A DNA stretch of 42,539 nt from Bryobacterales bacterium. GTDB lineage: Bacteria; Acidobacteriota; Terriglobia; Bryobacterales; Bryobacteraceae. Positions 17,401 to 25,668 of this stretch are shown piece by piece. The notes under the pieces are model-generated. The model was given only the letters and a program-made list of their open reading frames with translations, searched no databases and was not told where the DNA came from. The position numbers and the translations under genes are program-made. Within the stretch, counting starts at the first letter, position 1, and the number at the start of each line of letters is the position of its first letter. The stretch spans positions 19,647-62,185 of the forward strand of contig PMOK01000178.1 of assembly GCA_003162425.1 (NCBI GenBank). Reading direction: 5' to 3'.

Positions 17401-17878
17401 GGGAGGCTGGCAGTTGGCCGGGATCATGACGTCGCAGAGTGGAACGCCTTTCTCGGTTGTCAACGGGGCCTTTGGCGATAGCGCCGGGGTGGCCAACGGT
17501 TATGGAACGGGCTCGTATGCGGACGTGATCGGCAATCCGCATGCGTTGCCCGCGAGCACGCGCAGTTCGAACCCGAACATCATTGGTCCGCTGCTTTACA
17601 ATGCGGCTGCATACATACTGACGCAAGGTTTGACGTTCGGCGACTCAGGCCGCAACAGCCTGAACTTGCCGCATCGGACAAATGTCGACATGTCGGTATA
17701 TAAGGTGTTCAAGCCCACCGAAAAAGTGGGGGTCCAGTTCCGGGCAGAAGCGTTCAATGTGTTCAACCACACGCAATTTTCGTCGGTGGACAATTACGTC
17801 GGCACGGATTCTTTTATGTACGCAGGGAGCGCTCACAGCGGGCGAGTGTTGCAATTGGGGCTGAAGCTGGCGTTCTGA
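14462..17878 (+). CDS. Oar-like TonB-dependent receptor
   Basis: 1138-residue outer-membrane protein. Signal peptide about 1-17 (cleavage after VAVA). A carboxypeptidase-regulatory-like beta domain covers about 20-105 (LTGTVRDSSSAIIVGAAVTI, GEYLAASLPPGRYSI). A TonB plug follows at about 125-235 (LQLNGRNFTQLITLVPGV, QYGRNSSGTIEVETKSGTN). The remainder is a large beta-barrel ending in phenylalanine (LKLAF), as expected for BAM recognition, with FRAEAFNVFNHTQF near the end, a hallmark of acidobacterial Oar-like receptors. GTG start with GAGGAC 5 bases upstream. These receptors are usually guessed to import oligomers such as glycans; the substrate here is unknown and the frameshifted glycosyltransferase downstream gives no help. 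Confidence 0.92.
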   Translation: MKLPLLLLGIVTGVAVAQDSASLTGTVRDSSSAIIVGAAVTIRNEENGLVRGFVSNTSGEYLAASLPPGRYSITAAAPGFAQYEAHDVTLRVAQSARIDITLKVAGVEEHVAVQGAGLAQVSTQSSEMSGTITSKEITQLQLNGRNFTQLITLVPGVSNQTGQDEALVGKEGNVNFSINGGRTENNNWEVDGANIMDDGSNSSINVYPSLEAIEEVEVLTSNYGAQYGRNSSGTIEVETKSGTNQFHGGAYEFLRNDMFNARNYFDELPGAPPYKKNDFGYNLGGPIWKNHTFFFWSEEWRKEDVPQTFHTPTPSVANREGNFNDVCNVPNPTDCPHDPNTGLPYPNNQLPHIDPNGQALLKMISLPTAGSGADSFFDSAVGKPTHWREELFRIDHDLNSKMRLTFRSIHDSWDTTNPTVTYSGYNYPTIGTRFQGPGVSLVAKFTATISPTVINEFTGGYSSSRIIQNDTNPDVWQRPSTFTMTGLFPGFGGKLPDFCVQTQGAYQGGFCEGPSFFPWINSNPTYTYRDKVSVSRGKHNLQFGVDFVASEKNEGAQTNRQGILVFDSTAPVSTGNAFADLLLGNIANYSQDSAEPKYYLRYKMFDPYLQDDFHVSKHLTLNLGLRIDLFGTFREIQKQVYNWEPGAFDPSKAPPIDVDGSVTGQAGALIPTPGTSPYNGLVQCGGPGIPPGCQKGHLFNAAPRIGFAWDPFGDGKTAIRSAYGIFYDHTNGEEGNAETLEGTPPLVQNTTQYNVAGYTNIGGQGILFPLTATTIPVRAIWPYVQQWHVDVQRSLPENIVATLSYVGSKGTHLTLQREFNQLQAIPSSENPFQPGQAITTDICNTQGGTATSPTFQVNGKTVGGRPAVNLLIACGNDPDPFRPYYSMGSIQRLEPEANSIYNSLQFSLRKTTGALMLAVAYTYSHSLDDSSDKADSNFVDSYNLKSNYASSNFDQRQILTASWVYDLHFFKKPGLAHHILGGWQLAGIMTSQSGTPFSVVNGAFGDSAGVANGYGTGSYADVIGNPHALPASTRSSNPNIIGPLLYNAAAYILTQGLTFGDSGRNSLNLPHRTNVDMSVYKVFKPTEKVGVQFRAEAFNVFNHTQFSSVDNYVGTDSFMYAGSAHSGRVLQLGLKLAF

Positions 17879-17909
17879 AGGGCGGAAAGATTTTGATCCG
17901 GCGACGCTT

Positions 17910-19368
17910 ATGCACGGTGGACTCATGATTCGAGCGCGGCGGCTCGTCATAGGTCACTGGCCGATGGCCGTGCTGCTAGCGCTCTTCGGAATACTGTACA
18001 GTTTCAGCTTGAATTCCTATGGAATGTTCCTGTGGGACGAGGCTGAGTACGCCTCCATTGGACGTTCCGTACTGCGTGGGCAGGGGTTTGCAGTCTCCGG
18101 CGTGCCGAATTCCCTGCGGCCGCCCATACTGCCGTTGGCCGGCGCCGCCAGCATGCTCCTGTTTGGAGAGCAGTCGGATGATTCCGTTCTGCGGGGAACA
18201 GCTAGCGGCTTCGCTTTGCTGGCGCTCTTATGCGTCTACGGTTTCGCCGCTGCGGCCTTCGATCGGACCACAGGTTTGGTGGCGGCTGCCTTACTTGGTA
18301 TCGCACCGTACTTCTGGATCTTCGTTCCGCATTTCATGTGTGAGATTCCGTTCCTGGCTTTTTTCGCGGCGGCGGTGTGGTTCTTCTACTTCGGCGCGTA
18401 CATCCATCAGCGCTTCTTCCTGTGGAGTTGGATTTGCTGGGCGTTGGCTTTTCTCACTCGATATACCGCCTCGCTGTTTCTTCCGGTGATCGTCTTATTC
18501 GTCGCCATCGCCTGGTGGCAGGGAGGTCCGGACACGCGACGCAGGCTCTGGAGCCGCACGTTCTTGCTCAGCCCACTTGCCGGATTACTGCTGCTTGTGC
18601 CATGGCTCACGCGTGAGTACGTCACGTTTGGACGCCCGCTGGCGGGCATTCGGAAGGCGTCTCACCAATTGCAGGACTACCTGCCTGGCGTTTCCATGCC
18701 ATGGAATCTTTATTTCAGGGACATGCCGGACATGTTATCGCTGGAGATCGCCGCTCTGTTCGTCGCCGGTGTCGTTTGGGCCTTTTGGAAGCGTGCATAA
18801 TTTTCTGGTGGCCGCGGTGATCCTGACGTGGTTCAGTTGTTACCGGTATAAAGAGGATCGGATGGTGAGTTCGGCGCTTCCATTTATGGTGGTGGTCGCT
18901 GCTGTGGTTCTGACAAAGGCGACGGCCAGCCTTCGCCCACTGGCGCGTGGCGCAGTTTTGGGAGGGCTGCTGGCCGGGTTCTTCGTTCTGAATCTACGCG
19001 TGATTCGCCCGATACTCGAATACAAAGTTACTTTGGGGTACCCGATATTTCTGGACGCCATGGCGTTCCTGCGGGAGAATGCAACCCCCGGTGCGATGGT
19101 GTTGGGCGCAAACTCCCCACAGATCCATTGGTACTCCAACCTGCGCGCGACGAACATTCCCGAAAGGGACAAGCTTCCGGAAGCGCTGCGGCACTCCGAG
19201 TGGATGGTGATCTCCAATTTTGAACCAGTGCAGAAACCTTATGTCCTGGGATTGACACGTCTGGTACCAGAATTGCCAACCTCTCGCGAGAGTGCTGTGT
19301 TTCGGGATAGCGAGTGCATTACTGTAGTGGTCCGTTCGGACAGGCTGCTGAGGGCGCTAGGGGAGTGA
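17910..19368 (+). pseudogene. Frameshifted GT39/ArnT-like membrane glycosyltransferase
   Basis: Two frames together make one protein of about 486 residues. The first (17910-18800, 296 residues) has the GT39 hallmark acidic motif WDEAEYASIGRSVLRG and many membrane helices. It ends at TAA 18798. The second frame, in register with 19368, continues NFLVAAVILTWFSCYRYKEDRMVSSALPF, which is the expected next helix and the conserved R-Y---F region, then a soluble C-terminal domain (IHWYSNLRATNIPERDKLP). One extra base somewhere in 18775-18797 explains the break. GT39 enzymes transfer sugars from polyprenyl-phosphate donors in the membrane. It could be a true pseudogene or an assembly/sequencing error; the rest of both frames shows no decay. 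Start ATG 17910 or 17925. Confidence 0.75.
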
Positions 19369-19431
19369 GTTGACGGGCAAACCAAGCGTCGCTCGCAGCT
19401 ATCCAATGGAATGAAAAACTTCGGCCAGTGG

Positions 19432-19527
19432 GTGGGGCGGACCCCTGGTCCGCGCGGGTCCCCCTGGACCCGCACGTTCCAGCAGGCCGACGAGGGCGTC
19501 GGCCGCGGACCAGGGGGTCCGCCCCAC
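19432..19527. repeat. Three-stem palindromic intergenic element
   Basis: Outer arms at 19432-19454 and 19504-19527 (GTGGGGCGGACCCC-TGGTCCGCG and its complement, one base shorter on the left). Inside are GGGTCC/GGACCC near 19456-19471 and GGCCGACG/CGTCGGCC at 19485-19504. It lies between the converging GT39 remnant and the DUF2520 gene. The GTGGGGCGG start, the GGTCC/GGACC hairpin and the CGACG/CGTCG hairpin also occur in the element at 10536. It could act as a bidirectional terminator, but there is no T run. Confidence 0.65.
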
Positions 19528-19553
19528 TTGGTATTCGACGATGGATTCAATGG

Positions 19554-20354
19554 CTACGAGCTGGCGGCGGCCGAGGAGAGCTTCCGATTTTCAACCAGCC
19601 GCTCCGCCAAGCGGGTGCTTTGCTCCATGTAGTGAGCCAGGTTTGGATCGGTTGCGGCCAAGGCGCGCACTTGTCTCGACAATTCGTGGGACGACGGTAA
19701 GGCATTGCGGCCCGACCGCACGAAGGAGCGGAGTGTTCGGATCACCTGCTTCTCCAGAATGCTCGACGAATCAGCCGGTGGGACGCCAGCCAGACGTAAT
19801 GCTTCGCCGGCCGCCATCAGCACCGAGAACAACACGCTTCCGGTACAGGTAAGGGCAGCGAGGTAAAAAGGTTTGAAGGAGCGCTCGATGGGTACGGCGC
19901 GCCGGTCACGATGCTCCACCAGTCGCCGGGCGCGCAGCACAGCCGGCCGGTCTCCCTCCACCAGGTAACGGAGGTCGTCGAAGCCTGGAATCGGACAAAT
20001 GGACCCGACCGCGGCGCCGCGCGCGGAAAGATCACCCAACTCACTGCTATCCAGCCAAAGGCTGCTCAGAACCACGGCCTTGCCGTTAAAATCGATGGGA
20101 GCGGCGGCCAGCTCGCCCAGCACTTTGGGTAGCATTGGCTCGGGCACGCACACCAATATCAACTCCATGGAATGAAATTCCTCGAAGTCCTTAACAGGAT
20201 GGCCTGCGCGCAGCTGATTTGCAATCCGGCTAGCCAGCCGGAAGGATGATGACTTAACCGGCCCCAACCGGTCGGAAAGCCAAAAGAACCTTGACAGAGG
20301 CGAGTCGGTTAGCTTACCCGCCCCGATCAGGGCTACCGACTTGGCTTTCTTCAT
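19554..20354 (-). CDS. Rossmann-fold protein with C-terminal DUF2520 domain
   Basis: 266 residues. The N-terminal NAD(P)-binding fold begins [19 protein letters not shown], followed by [19 protein letters not shown], typical of the ProC/6-phosphogluconate dehydrogenase-like group. The C-terminal helical DUF2520 domain starts near residue 130 ([15 protein letters not shown]...). Members are annotated as oxidoreductases without a known substrate; some sit near pantothenate genes, but not here. The start ATG at 20354 lies 41 bases inside uvrB, and no later start would preserve the glycine-rich loop. It follows uvrB on the same strand, so it is probably translated from the same message. Confidence 0.82.
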   Translation of the reverse strand: MKKAKSVALIGAGKLTDSPLSRFFWLSDRLGPVKSSSFRLASRIANQLRAGHPVKDFEEFHSMELILVCVPEPMLPKVLGELAAAPIDFNGKAVVLSSLWLDSSELGDLSARGAAVGSICPIPGFDDLRYLVEGDRPAVLRARRLVEHRDRRAVPIERSFKPFYLAALTCTGSVLFSVLMAAGEALRLAGVPPADSSSILEKQVIRTLRSFVRSGRNALPSSHELSRQVRALAATDPNLAHYMEQSTRLAERLVENRKLSSAAASS

Positions 20355-22332
20355 AGACTGTGAGAGATTTCAAACTCTTGATGCGATCGCGGAGCTGAGC
20401 TGCCTTTTCAAACTCGAACTTCTTAGCGGCTGCGCGCATGCTTTCCTCCAACTCGCCGATAAACTTGTCGCGCTGGGCGGGAGTCATCTCTTCGGTTGGA
20501 TCTTCCGGTTCCACAGGAACGGTAACGTAATCGCCTTCCGCGATTCGCACCAGGCTCATGTCGATGGGTTTGATGATGGACTGGGGCGTAATATGGTTGT
20601 CCAGATTGTACTGCTCCTGGACGGCGCGGCGGCGGTTGGTTTCGTCAATCGCGCGGCGCATGCTGTCGGTGAAGACGTCCGCGTAGAGAACGGCCTTGCC
20701 TTCCAAGTGGCGTGCGGCGCGGCCCATAGTCTGGATGAGCGCCCCTGTGGAGCGGAGGAAGCCTTCTTTGTCGGCGTCCAGGATGGCCACGAGCGACACT
20801 TCGGGTAAGTCCAATCCCTCGCGCAGAAGGTTGACGCCCACTAGCACATCGTACACGCCGCGCCGCAGGTCGCGCAGGATCTTCATGCGATCCAGGGTGG
20901 CGATCTCGGAATGCAGATAAGCGCATTTCACGCCGACTTCGGTGTAATACTCGGACAGGTCCTCGGCCATGCGCTTAGTCAAAGTCGTGACCAGCACGCG
21001 CTGATTTTGCTCGGCGCGTTTGCGGATCTCGTTCAGCAGGTCGTCCACCTGGCCCTTGATGGGCCGCACTTCCACTTGCGGATCCACCAAACCGGTGGGA
21101 CGAATGATCTGTTCCACCACAACGCCGGCGGCCTTGGTGAGCTCATAAGGACCAGGGGTGGCTGAGACATAGACCACCTGGTTGACGCGATTCTCGAACT
21201 CTTCGAAGGTGAGCGGACGGTTGTCCAGGGCGCTGGGAAGGCGGAAGCCGTAATTCACCAGCACGTTCTTACGCGACCGGTCGCCGTGGAACATCCCCGA
21301 CAATTGCGGGACAGTCTGGTGGCTTTCGTCGATGAAGATGAGATGATCGTTGGGCAGGTAATCGAGCAGGGTGGGAGGGGCTTCGCCGGGCAGGCGTCCG
21401 GAGAAATGCCGCGAGTAGTTCTCGATGCCGTGGCAATAGCCGATCTGCCGGATCATTTCCAGATCGAACATGGTGCGCTGGTAGAGGCGCTGGGCTTCCA
21501 CCAGCTTGCCGCCCTTTTCCAGCTCCTTTTGCCACCACTCCAGTTCGCGCTCAATGCTCTGCAGGGCCTGCTCGCGAGTCTCCGGCGTCATTACGTAGTG
21601 AGTTTTCGGATAAATGGGAAGGCGCAGGTAGGTTTGGCGCACCTGGCCGAGCAGAGGATCGATCTGGCTCAAGCTCTCGATCTCGTCGCCCCACAGTTCG
21701 ATGCGGTAGGCGTTGTCTTCGTAAGTGGGAAAGACTTCGATGACGTCGCCGCGCACACGGAAGGTACCGCGGACAAAGTTGGAGTCGTTACGTTCGTAGA
21801 GAATGTCCACCAGGCGTGAGGTGATCTGGTGGCGCGAGATCTTCTCGCCTTTTTCGAGCATCAGCAGCATTCCATAATACGCTTCGGGTGAACCGAGGCC
21901 GTAGATGCAACTGACGCTGGCCACGATCACGCAATCGCGGCGCTCGAACAGGGAACGCGTGGCTGAGAGGCGCAGCTTGTCGAGTTCGTCATTGATGGTG
22001 GCTTCCTTCTCGATGTAGATATCGCCGCTGGGGAGATAAGCTTCGGGCTGGTAGTAATCGTAGTAGCTGACAAAATATTCGACGGCGTTGGACGGGAAAA
22101 ACGTTTTGAATTCGTGATAGAGCTGCGCGGCCAGCGTCTTGTTGTGGGCCAGAACCAGGGCGGGGCGTCCGGTCTTCTCGATGATCTGGGCCATGGTGTA
22201 AGTTTTGCCGGAGCCGGTGACTCCGAGCAGGACCTGGTGTTGTTCGCCATCCAGCACGCCGCGGAAAAGTTGATCGATGGCGGCTGCCTGATCGCCGCGC
22301 GGCTGGTAGTCGACGCCCAGATGAAATCCCAT
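20314..22332 (-). CDS. uvrB: UvrABC excinuclease subunit B
   Basis: 672-residue damage-verifying helicase of nucleotide excision repair; loads at lesions with UvrA and recruits UvrC. Walker A is [12 protein letters not shown] near residue 40. The beta-hairpin that inserts into DNA is present ([16 protein letters not shown]). The DESH Walker B motif and helicase motif VI ([14 protein letters not shown]) are intact. The C-terminal UVR motif that contacts UvrC is [19 protein letters not shown]. Full family length. Start ATG at 22332 ([15 protein letters not shown]). Its 3' end overlaps the DUF2520 gene by 41 bases. Confidence 0.97.
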   Translation of the reverse strand: MGFHLGVDYQPRGDQAAAIDQLFRGVLDGEQHQVLLGVTGSGKTYTMAQIIEKTGRPALVLAHNKTLAAQLYHEFKTFFPSNAVEYFVSYYDYYQPEAYLPSGDIYIEKEATINDELDKLRLSATRSLFERRDCVIVASVSCIYGLGSPEAYYGMLLMLEKGEKISRHQITSRLVDILYERNDSNFVRGTFRVRGDVIEVFPTYEDNAYRIELWGDEIESLSQIDPLLGQVRQTYLRLPIYPKTHYVMTPETREQALQSIERELEWWQKELEKGGKLVEAQRLYQRTMFDLEMIRQIGYCHGIENYSRHFSGRLPGEAPPTLLDYLPNDHLIFIDESHQTVPQLSGMFHGDRSRKNVLVNYGFRLPSALDNRPLTFEEFENRVNQVVYVSATPGPYELTKAAGVVVEQIIRPTGLVDPQVEVRPIKGQVDDLLNEIRKRAEQNQRVLVTTLTKRMAEDLSEYYTEVGVKCAYLHSEIATLDRMKILRDLRRGVYDVLVGVNLLREGLDLPEVSLVAILDADKEGFLRSTGALIQTMGRAARHLEGKAVLYADVFTDSMRRAIDETNRRRAVQEQYNLDNHITPQSIIKPIDMSLVRIAEGDYVTVPVEPEDPTEEMTPAQRDKFIGELEESMRAAAKKFEFEKAAQLRDRIKSLKSLTVYEESQVGSPDRGG

Positions 22333-22488
22333 AACATTTAAGGATAGCAGCGAAAGAGTGGGTGTACTGGCGCAATTTGATGAGTATTGAGTAATGTGCC
22401 CCGGTGAGTGCTTTCTTGTAAGGAGCTGATAAATCGGCGCTTAGCGTGCGGTTACCGGATTGCGGCGGGATTTGAGCGGAGGACTGCT

Positions 22489-22722
22489 ATGTTCAGACTG
22501 GTCAAAGTAGCGATGCCTGCCGCCATCCTGGTGGGAGGGTTTCTCGCGTCCTCGCCGTTCTCCTTCGCCAAGCCGGATTACATGAAGAAGGAGCAGAAGG
22601 CCTGCACGTATTGTCACAACGCACCGAACAAGAAAGATCTGAACGAAGTGGGCAAGTGTTACGCCGAGCACGGACACTCGCTCGAGAATTGCAATCCGAA
22701 AAAGATCGCGGGAGCTGATTAG
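22489..22722 (+). CDS. Small monohaem c-type cytochrome-like protein
   Basis: 77 residues. Signal peptide to about residue 27 (VAMPAAILVGGFLASSPFSFA). One haem c attachment site, C39-x2-C42-H43 (CTYCHNAP), and two further cysteines, C57 and C68, which could form a disulfide. The ATG at 22489 has GGAGG seven bases upstream; the frame is open to 22408 but without support. A periplasmic electron-transfer or sensor role is possible. It is much shorter than normal cytochromes c. The following gene encodes a membrane protein, which may or may not be related. Confidence 0.78.
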   Translation: MFRLVKVAMPAAILVGGFLASSPFSFAKPDYMKKEQKACTYCHNAPNKKDLNEVGKCYAEHGHSLENCNPKKIAGAD

Positions 22723-22788
22723 TACGGGAACCCGTTTCTCGTTTCTCGTCAGGCGCGGTCGGTACAAGTAGGAGGGCTGCGGCACAAG

Positions 22789-23205
22789 TTGGTACAATGG
22801 CAACTCGTGCGAAACGCTCTCTTGTGGTTGCTGCGCGCCTACGCGTATGGGTTTCACTTACTGCTGGGGCTATTGCTGGCTGGGATGGGAATCATCGCGT
22901 TGACCAGCGGCCATAGTCTGACGCTGGGGATGTTGCCGTGGCAAGGCGCGTCGCTGACGCGGGCTATCCTGCTGCTGGGCGTGGCGGGAGTCATTTTTGT
23001 CGCGCTGGCGGTGACCGGGCTGGCGCGATGGCTGTTTCCGCTGTGGGCGTTGTTCGCGTTGTACATGATGCTGCGAGGGTTCTTCTTATCGACCTATGCG
23101 TTCTCCGGCGCGGGTGAACTCAGATTCGCGGTGTGGTTGACGATTGGGGCGTTCGTGGCGTTTGTCGCGAGTTTGAGTTTGTTTGGGCGGCGGCGGAAGC
23201 GGTGA
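22789..23205 (+). CDS. Small integral membrane protein, four helices
   Basis: 138 residues from TTG at 22789 or 132 from GTG at 22807. Four hydrophobic helices are visible at roughly 20-40, 58-80, 82-103 and 113-132, ending in a basic tail GRRRKR that would stay cytoplasmic. GGAGGG at 22771-22776 is about 12 bases before the TTG, which favours that start. No known domain is recognised. It may be co-transcribed with the upstream monohaem cytochrome gene (66-base gap). Confidence 0.65.
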   Translation: MVQWQLVRNALLWLLRAYAYGFHLLLGLLLAGMGIIALTSGHSLTLGMLPWQGASLTRAILLLGVAGVIFVALAVTGLARWLFPLWALFALYMMLRGFFLSTYAFSGAGELRFAVWLTIGAFVAFVASLSLFGRRRKR

Positions 23206-23207
23206 TG

Positions 23208-23262
23208 GTCCCCTTGCTTACGCGCGGGCTTGAACTGTAGCCCCGCACGTCAGTGAGGGGAC
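23208..23262. terminator. Palindrome between convergent genes
   Basis: Outer arms GTCCCCT (23208-23214) and AGGGGAC (23256-23262), with an inner partial stem formed by CGCGGGCT near 23222 and AGCCCCGC near 23239. It sits between two converging genes and could stop transcription from both sides. There is no clear T run, so the terminator role is inferred from its position. Confidence 0.45.
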
Positions 23263-23271
23263 ATTGGTTTA

Positions 23272-24126
23272 TTAGGCGTGCAGCTTCTTGTACGCGGCCA
23301 GGCACTTTTCGGCTGTTTCCGGGGCTGGAAAGCGGCTGCCTTCCTGCTCGATCAAGTAAAACTCAGCACCGCCGGTTTTTTCTGCCGCGTCAAAGACTTG
23401 CTTCCACGGGACGATGCCCTCACCCATGAGAGCCTTGAAGCCGACGTCCGGGTCGCGCGACCAATCCTTCAAATGTAGCGACTGGATGCGGCCCGGGTTT
23501 TGATTGATCCACGCAACAGGATCGGCGCCGGTCTCGATACAGTGGCCGACATCCAGCTGGAGCATCACGTCCTTTCCGGTATTCGCCGCCAGCACTTCCA
23601 TGGGGCGTTTCCCTTCGAGCGGCGTGAACTCGGCTTGATGGTTGTGGTAGCCCGTGCGAATACCTTGCGGCTTGAGTTTTTCGGCGGCCTGGCTCAGGGT
23701 ATCGGCCACTGCTTTCCATCCATCGAGACCTGTCACGCGATTTGCGCTGGCCATGACGATGTACCTGCTTCCGATGATCTGATTGAGCTCGGTGGCTTTG
23801 GCGAGACCGTCGCCGACGAAAGAATTGGGGCCGTTGTGGGTGGAGTAGCAGCGAATGCCGAGATCGTCCATGAGCCCGCGCATGTCCTTGGCCTGCTGCG
23901 GCGTCCATCGCATATATGGCGCGTAGAATTCGACGCACTGGTATCCCATCTTGGCGACGGCGCGGACGGTGCCGGTAAGATCTTTCTGGAGTTCATCGCG
24001 GACCGAATAGAGTTCGAGGCCGATGGGGATCTGTTTACTTTGCGGCGCGGAAGTTGCGAGAGGCGCGGCTGCGGCGAGTGCGAGAAAAGTGCGGCGTGAG
24101 ATGTCAGGGGCGGTCATGCTAGGCAT
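23272..24126 (-). CDS. Tat-exported sugar phosphate isomerase/epimerase-like TIM barrel
   Basis: 284 residues. Twin-arginine signal ISRRTFLALAAAAPLA at about 9-24, so it is exported folded. The rest is a xylose-isomerase-like TIM barrel (AP endonuclease 2 superfamily): IGLELYSVRDEL opening, CVEFYAPY, YHNHQAEFTPLEG, LQLDVGHCIETGADP and SLHLKDW. The His/Asp/Glu residues at strand ends (H in YHNH, D in LDVGHC, E in IEQEG) are the usual metal ligands. The substrate is unknown. Start ATG 24126, or 24117 which is equally compatible with the Tat signal. It follows the Sel1-repeat gene by 18 bases, likely an operon. Confidence 0.88.
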   Translation of the reverse strand: MPSMTAPDISRRTFLALAAAAPLATSAPQSKQIPIGLELYSVRDELQKDLTGTVRAVAKMGYQCVEFYAPYMRWTPQQAKDMRGLMDDLGIRCYSTHNGPNSFVGDGLAKATELNQIIGSRYIVMASANRVTGLDGWKAVADTLSQAAEKLKPQGIRTGYHNHQAEFTPLEGKRPMEVLAANTGKDVMLQLDVGHCIETGADPVAWINQNPGRIQSLHLKDWSRDPDVGFKALMGEGIVPWKQVFDAAEKTGGAEFYLIEQEGSRFPAPETAEKCLAAYKKLHA

Positions 24127-24144
24127 GATAGCAGCCGCGGCGGA

Positions 24145-24648
24145 TTATTTGTCGGGATTGTCGGGGTCCGATTTTCCAGGCTCCTGCTTGGGGGTGAATT
24201 CGGAAGCCAGGCGCTGTGCCGTGGCTAGCTGTTTGGGCTTGAGTTTCCCAGCCACGAGATCGCGCTGCGCCACACATTTCTGCTCGCCTTTGGCGGCGCA
24301 TATATTGAGCCATTTATACGCTTGAATGTAGTCGCGTTTGACGCCCTTGCCGCTTGCGTACATGGCGCCCAGGTTCAATTGGGCCTTGGCATAATCCTGC
24401 TGCGCGGAACGTTCAAACCAGTTCAGGGCCTGATTGTAATCCTGGGGCACGCCGAGGCCGTCGACGTACAACAGTCCGAGGTTAAACTGCGAGGGCGCGT
24501 CGCCCTTTTCGGCCAGCGGACGCCACTCCTTGACGGCCGCCGCGTAGTCCTTTTTTTGATAGGCGCTCAGGCCTGCGGAGAAATCCGCGGCGGAGATGGT
24601 GAGAACGAGAAATAACGGAAGGGCCAGCGATGAGGATAGGGTTCGCAT
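24145..24648 (-). CDS. Secreted Sel1-repeat protein
   Basis: 167 residues with a signal peptide (LALPLFLVLTISA). Sel1-like repeats follow: SAYQKKDYAAAVKEWRPLAEKGDAPSQFNLG, then LYVDGLGVPQDYNQALNWFERSAQQDYAKAQLNLG-type and MYASGKGVKRDYIQAYKWLN repeats, giving an alpha-solenoid for protein binding. The ATG at 24648 has AGGAG five bases upstream; the longer open frame to 24804 runs into the divergent toxin-antitoxin promoter. Periplasmic adaptor role inferred. It is the probable first gene of an operon with the TIM-barrel gene. Confidence 0.86.
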   Translation of the reverse strand: MRTLSSSLALPLFLVLTISAADFSAGLSAYQKKDYAAAVKEWRPLAEKGDAPSQFNLGLLYVDGLGVPQDYNQALNWFERSAQQDYAKAQLNLGAMYASGKGVKRDYIQAYKWLNICAAKGEQKCVAQRDLVAGKLKPKQLATAQRLASEFTPKQEPGKSDPDNPDK

Positions 24649-24728
24649 AGAGGCTCCTAACAATATTGAAGCACACGCGGCTGGATTTGTTTCAACAGCA
24701 GCTTCTGGCAAAATCCGGGACGTGGGCG

Positions 24729-24734
24729 TATACT
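24729..24734 (+). promoter_or_regulatory. Putative -10 element (TATACT) for AbiEii-type module
   Basis: CGTATACT ends nine bases before the ATG at 24743, so a transcript start near 24741 would give a leaderless or nearly leaderless message. The -35 is weak (CTGGCA at 24705-24710, 18-bp spacing). Confidence 0.45.
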
Positions 24735-24742
24735 GTAAGTAC

Positions 24743-25003
24743 ATGGTTCCAAACACGTTAGAACCTTTGTTTTGGGACACGAACCTCAGCACTTTCCAGC
24801 CCACGGCTTTTCCCGACTACACAATTTTTCGCGTGCTCGAATACGGTGATGGCGAGGCGCTGAAGTGGCTTCAGGAGACATTCAGCCCCGCTGAGATTCG
24901 GCGCGTCATCCGCACCGAACGCCGCCTGTCTGCGAAGTCAGCGACTTTTTGGGCGCTGGTCTACGGCATTCCTGAACAAGAGATCGCTGCGCTCGCTGAT
25001 TAA
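24743..25003 (+). CDS. DUF6922-like antitoxin partner of AbiEii
   Basis: 86 residues. The pattern LFWDTNLSTFQPTAFPDYTIFRVLEYGDGEALKWL, with the later FSPAEIRRVIRTERRLSAKSATFWALVYGIP, matches the small DUF6922-type proteins I know from beside AbiEii/nucleotidyltransferase toxins. The family name is from memory. The ATG at 24743 follows a TATACT box; there is no ribosome site, consistent with leaderless expression. The frame is open further upstream to 24596 but that part overlaps the divergent Sel1 gene. It ends one base before the toxin gene begins. Confidence 0.82.
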   Translation: MVPNTLEPLFWDTNLSTFQPTAFPDYTIFRVLEYGDGEALKWLQETFSPAEIRRVIRTERRLSAKSATFWALVYGIPEQEIAALAD

Positions 25004-25004
25004 A

Positions 25005-25664
25005 ATGGCGGAAGAAACGCCAGACAACGCAGATTGGCACCCTGAGACCATTACAGCGGGCACACGGCGGACACTCAGCGCGCTTCGCGATTGCTCCCTT
25101 ATTGCCGACGCCTATCTTGCGGGTGGCACCGGCCTCGCGCTTCACTTCGGCCATCGGCTATCGGTAGATCTGGACTTCTTCATCGCGGACCTGTTCGACG
25201 AAGAGAGTTTCCTCGCGAGCGTGCAGGCCATGCCCGACTTTTCGCTTGTCGCAAAAGCGCCGCACACAATTCATGCGGTGATCCAGGGGACCAAGGTGAG
25301 CTTTCTCGGCTATCCCTATCCGGTGCTCTTCTCCCCAGCTAGATTCCTCGAAGTTCAAGTGGCCGACGCCCGCGATATCGCCTGTATGAAGGTGAGCGCG
25401 ATCGCGAGCCGAGGCACGAAGCGCGACTTCATCGATCTCTACGTAGCGAGCGAGCGCTTCGGCCTGAAGAGCATCCTCGGCTGGTTCGCCCGAAAGTATG
25501 TACAGACCAGGTATAACCGCCTGCACATTCTGAAGTCGCTCACGTTCTTTCGGGATGCGGCGAAAGATCCAATGCCGCACATGCTCGCGCCGATTGCCTG
25601 GGACGACGTCGCGCATTTCTTCAGCCAGGAAGTGTTGGGGCTGCTAGAGTGGGCCGCGGAGTAA
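25005..25664 (+). CDS. Nucleotidyltransferase AbiEii-type toxin
   Basis: 219-residue DNA polymerase beta-fold nucleotidyltransferase. Motif I is AGGTGLALHFGHRLSVDLDFF with GGT at 40-42 and the metal-binding acidic pair D55/D57. The downstream ACMKVSAIASRGTKRDFIDLY block (about 127-146) supplies the conserved K, D141 and D144. Related AbiEii/MenT enzymes modify tRNA or other RNA and act as type IV toxins in phage-defence and stress responses. It begins one base after the antitoxin stop, so it is expressed with it. The toxin looks intact. Confidence 0.87.
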   Translation: MAEETPDNADWHPETITAGTRRTLSALRDCSLIADAYLAGGTGLALHFGHRLSVDLDFFIADLFDEESFLASVQAMPDFSLVAKAPHTIHAVIQGTKVSFLGYPYPVLFSPARFLEVQVADARDIACMKVSAIASRGTKRDFIDLYVASERFGLKSILGWFARKYVQTRYNRLHILKSLTFFRDAAKDPMPHMLAPIAWDDVAHFFSQEVLGLLEWAAE

Positions 25665-25668
25665 CGGC

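Noticed and set aside
15944..17626. 560-codon open frame antisense to the TonB-dependent receptor
   Set aside because: Its product is arginine/histidine-rich without domains and the plus strand is a complete, well-conserved receptor; it is a GC-driven shadow.
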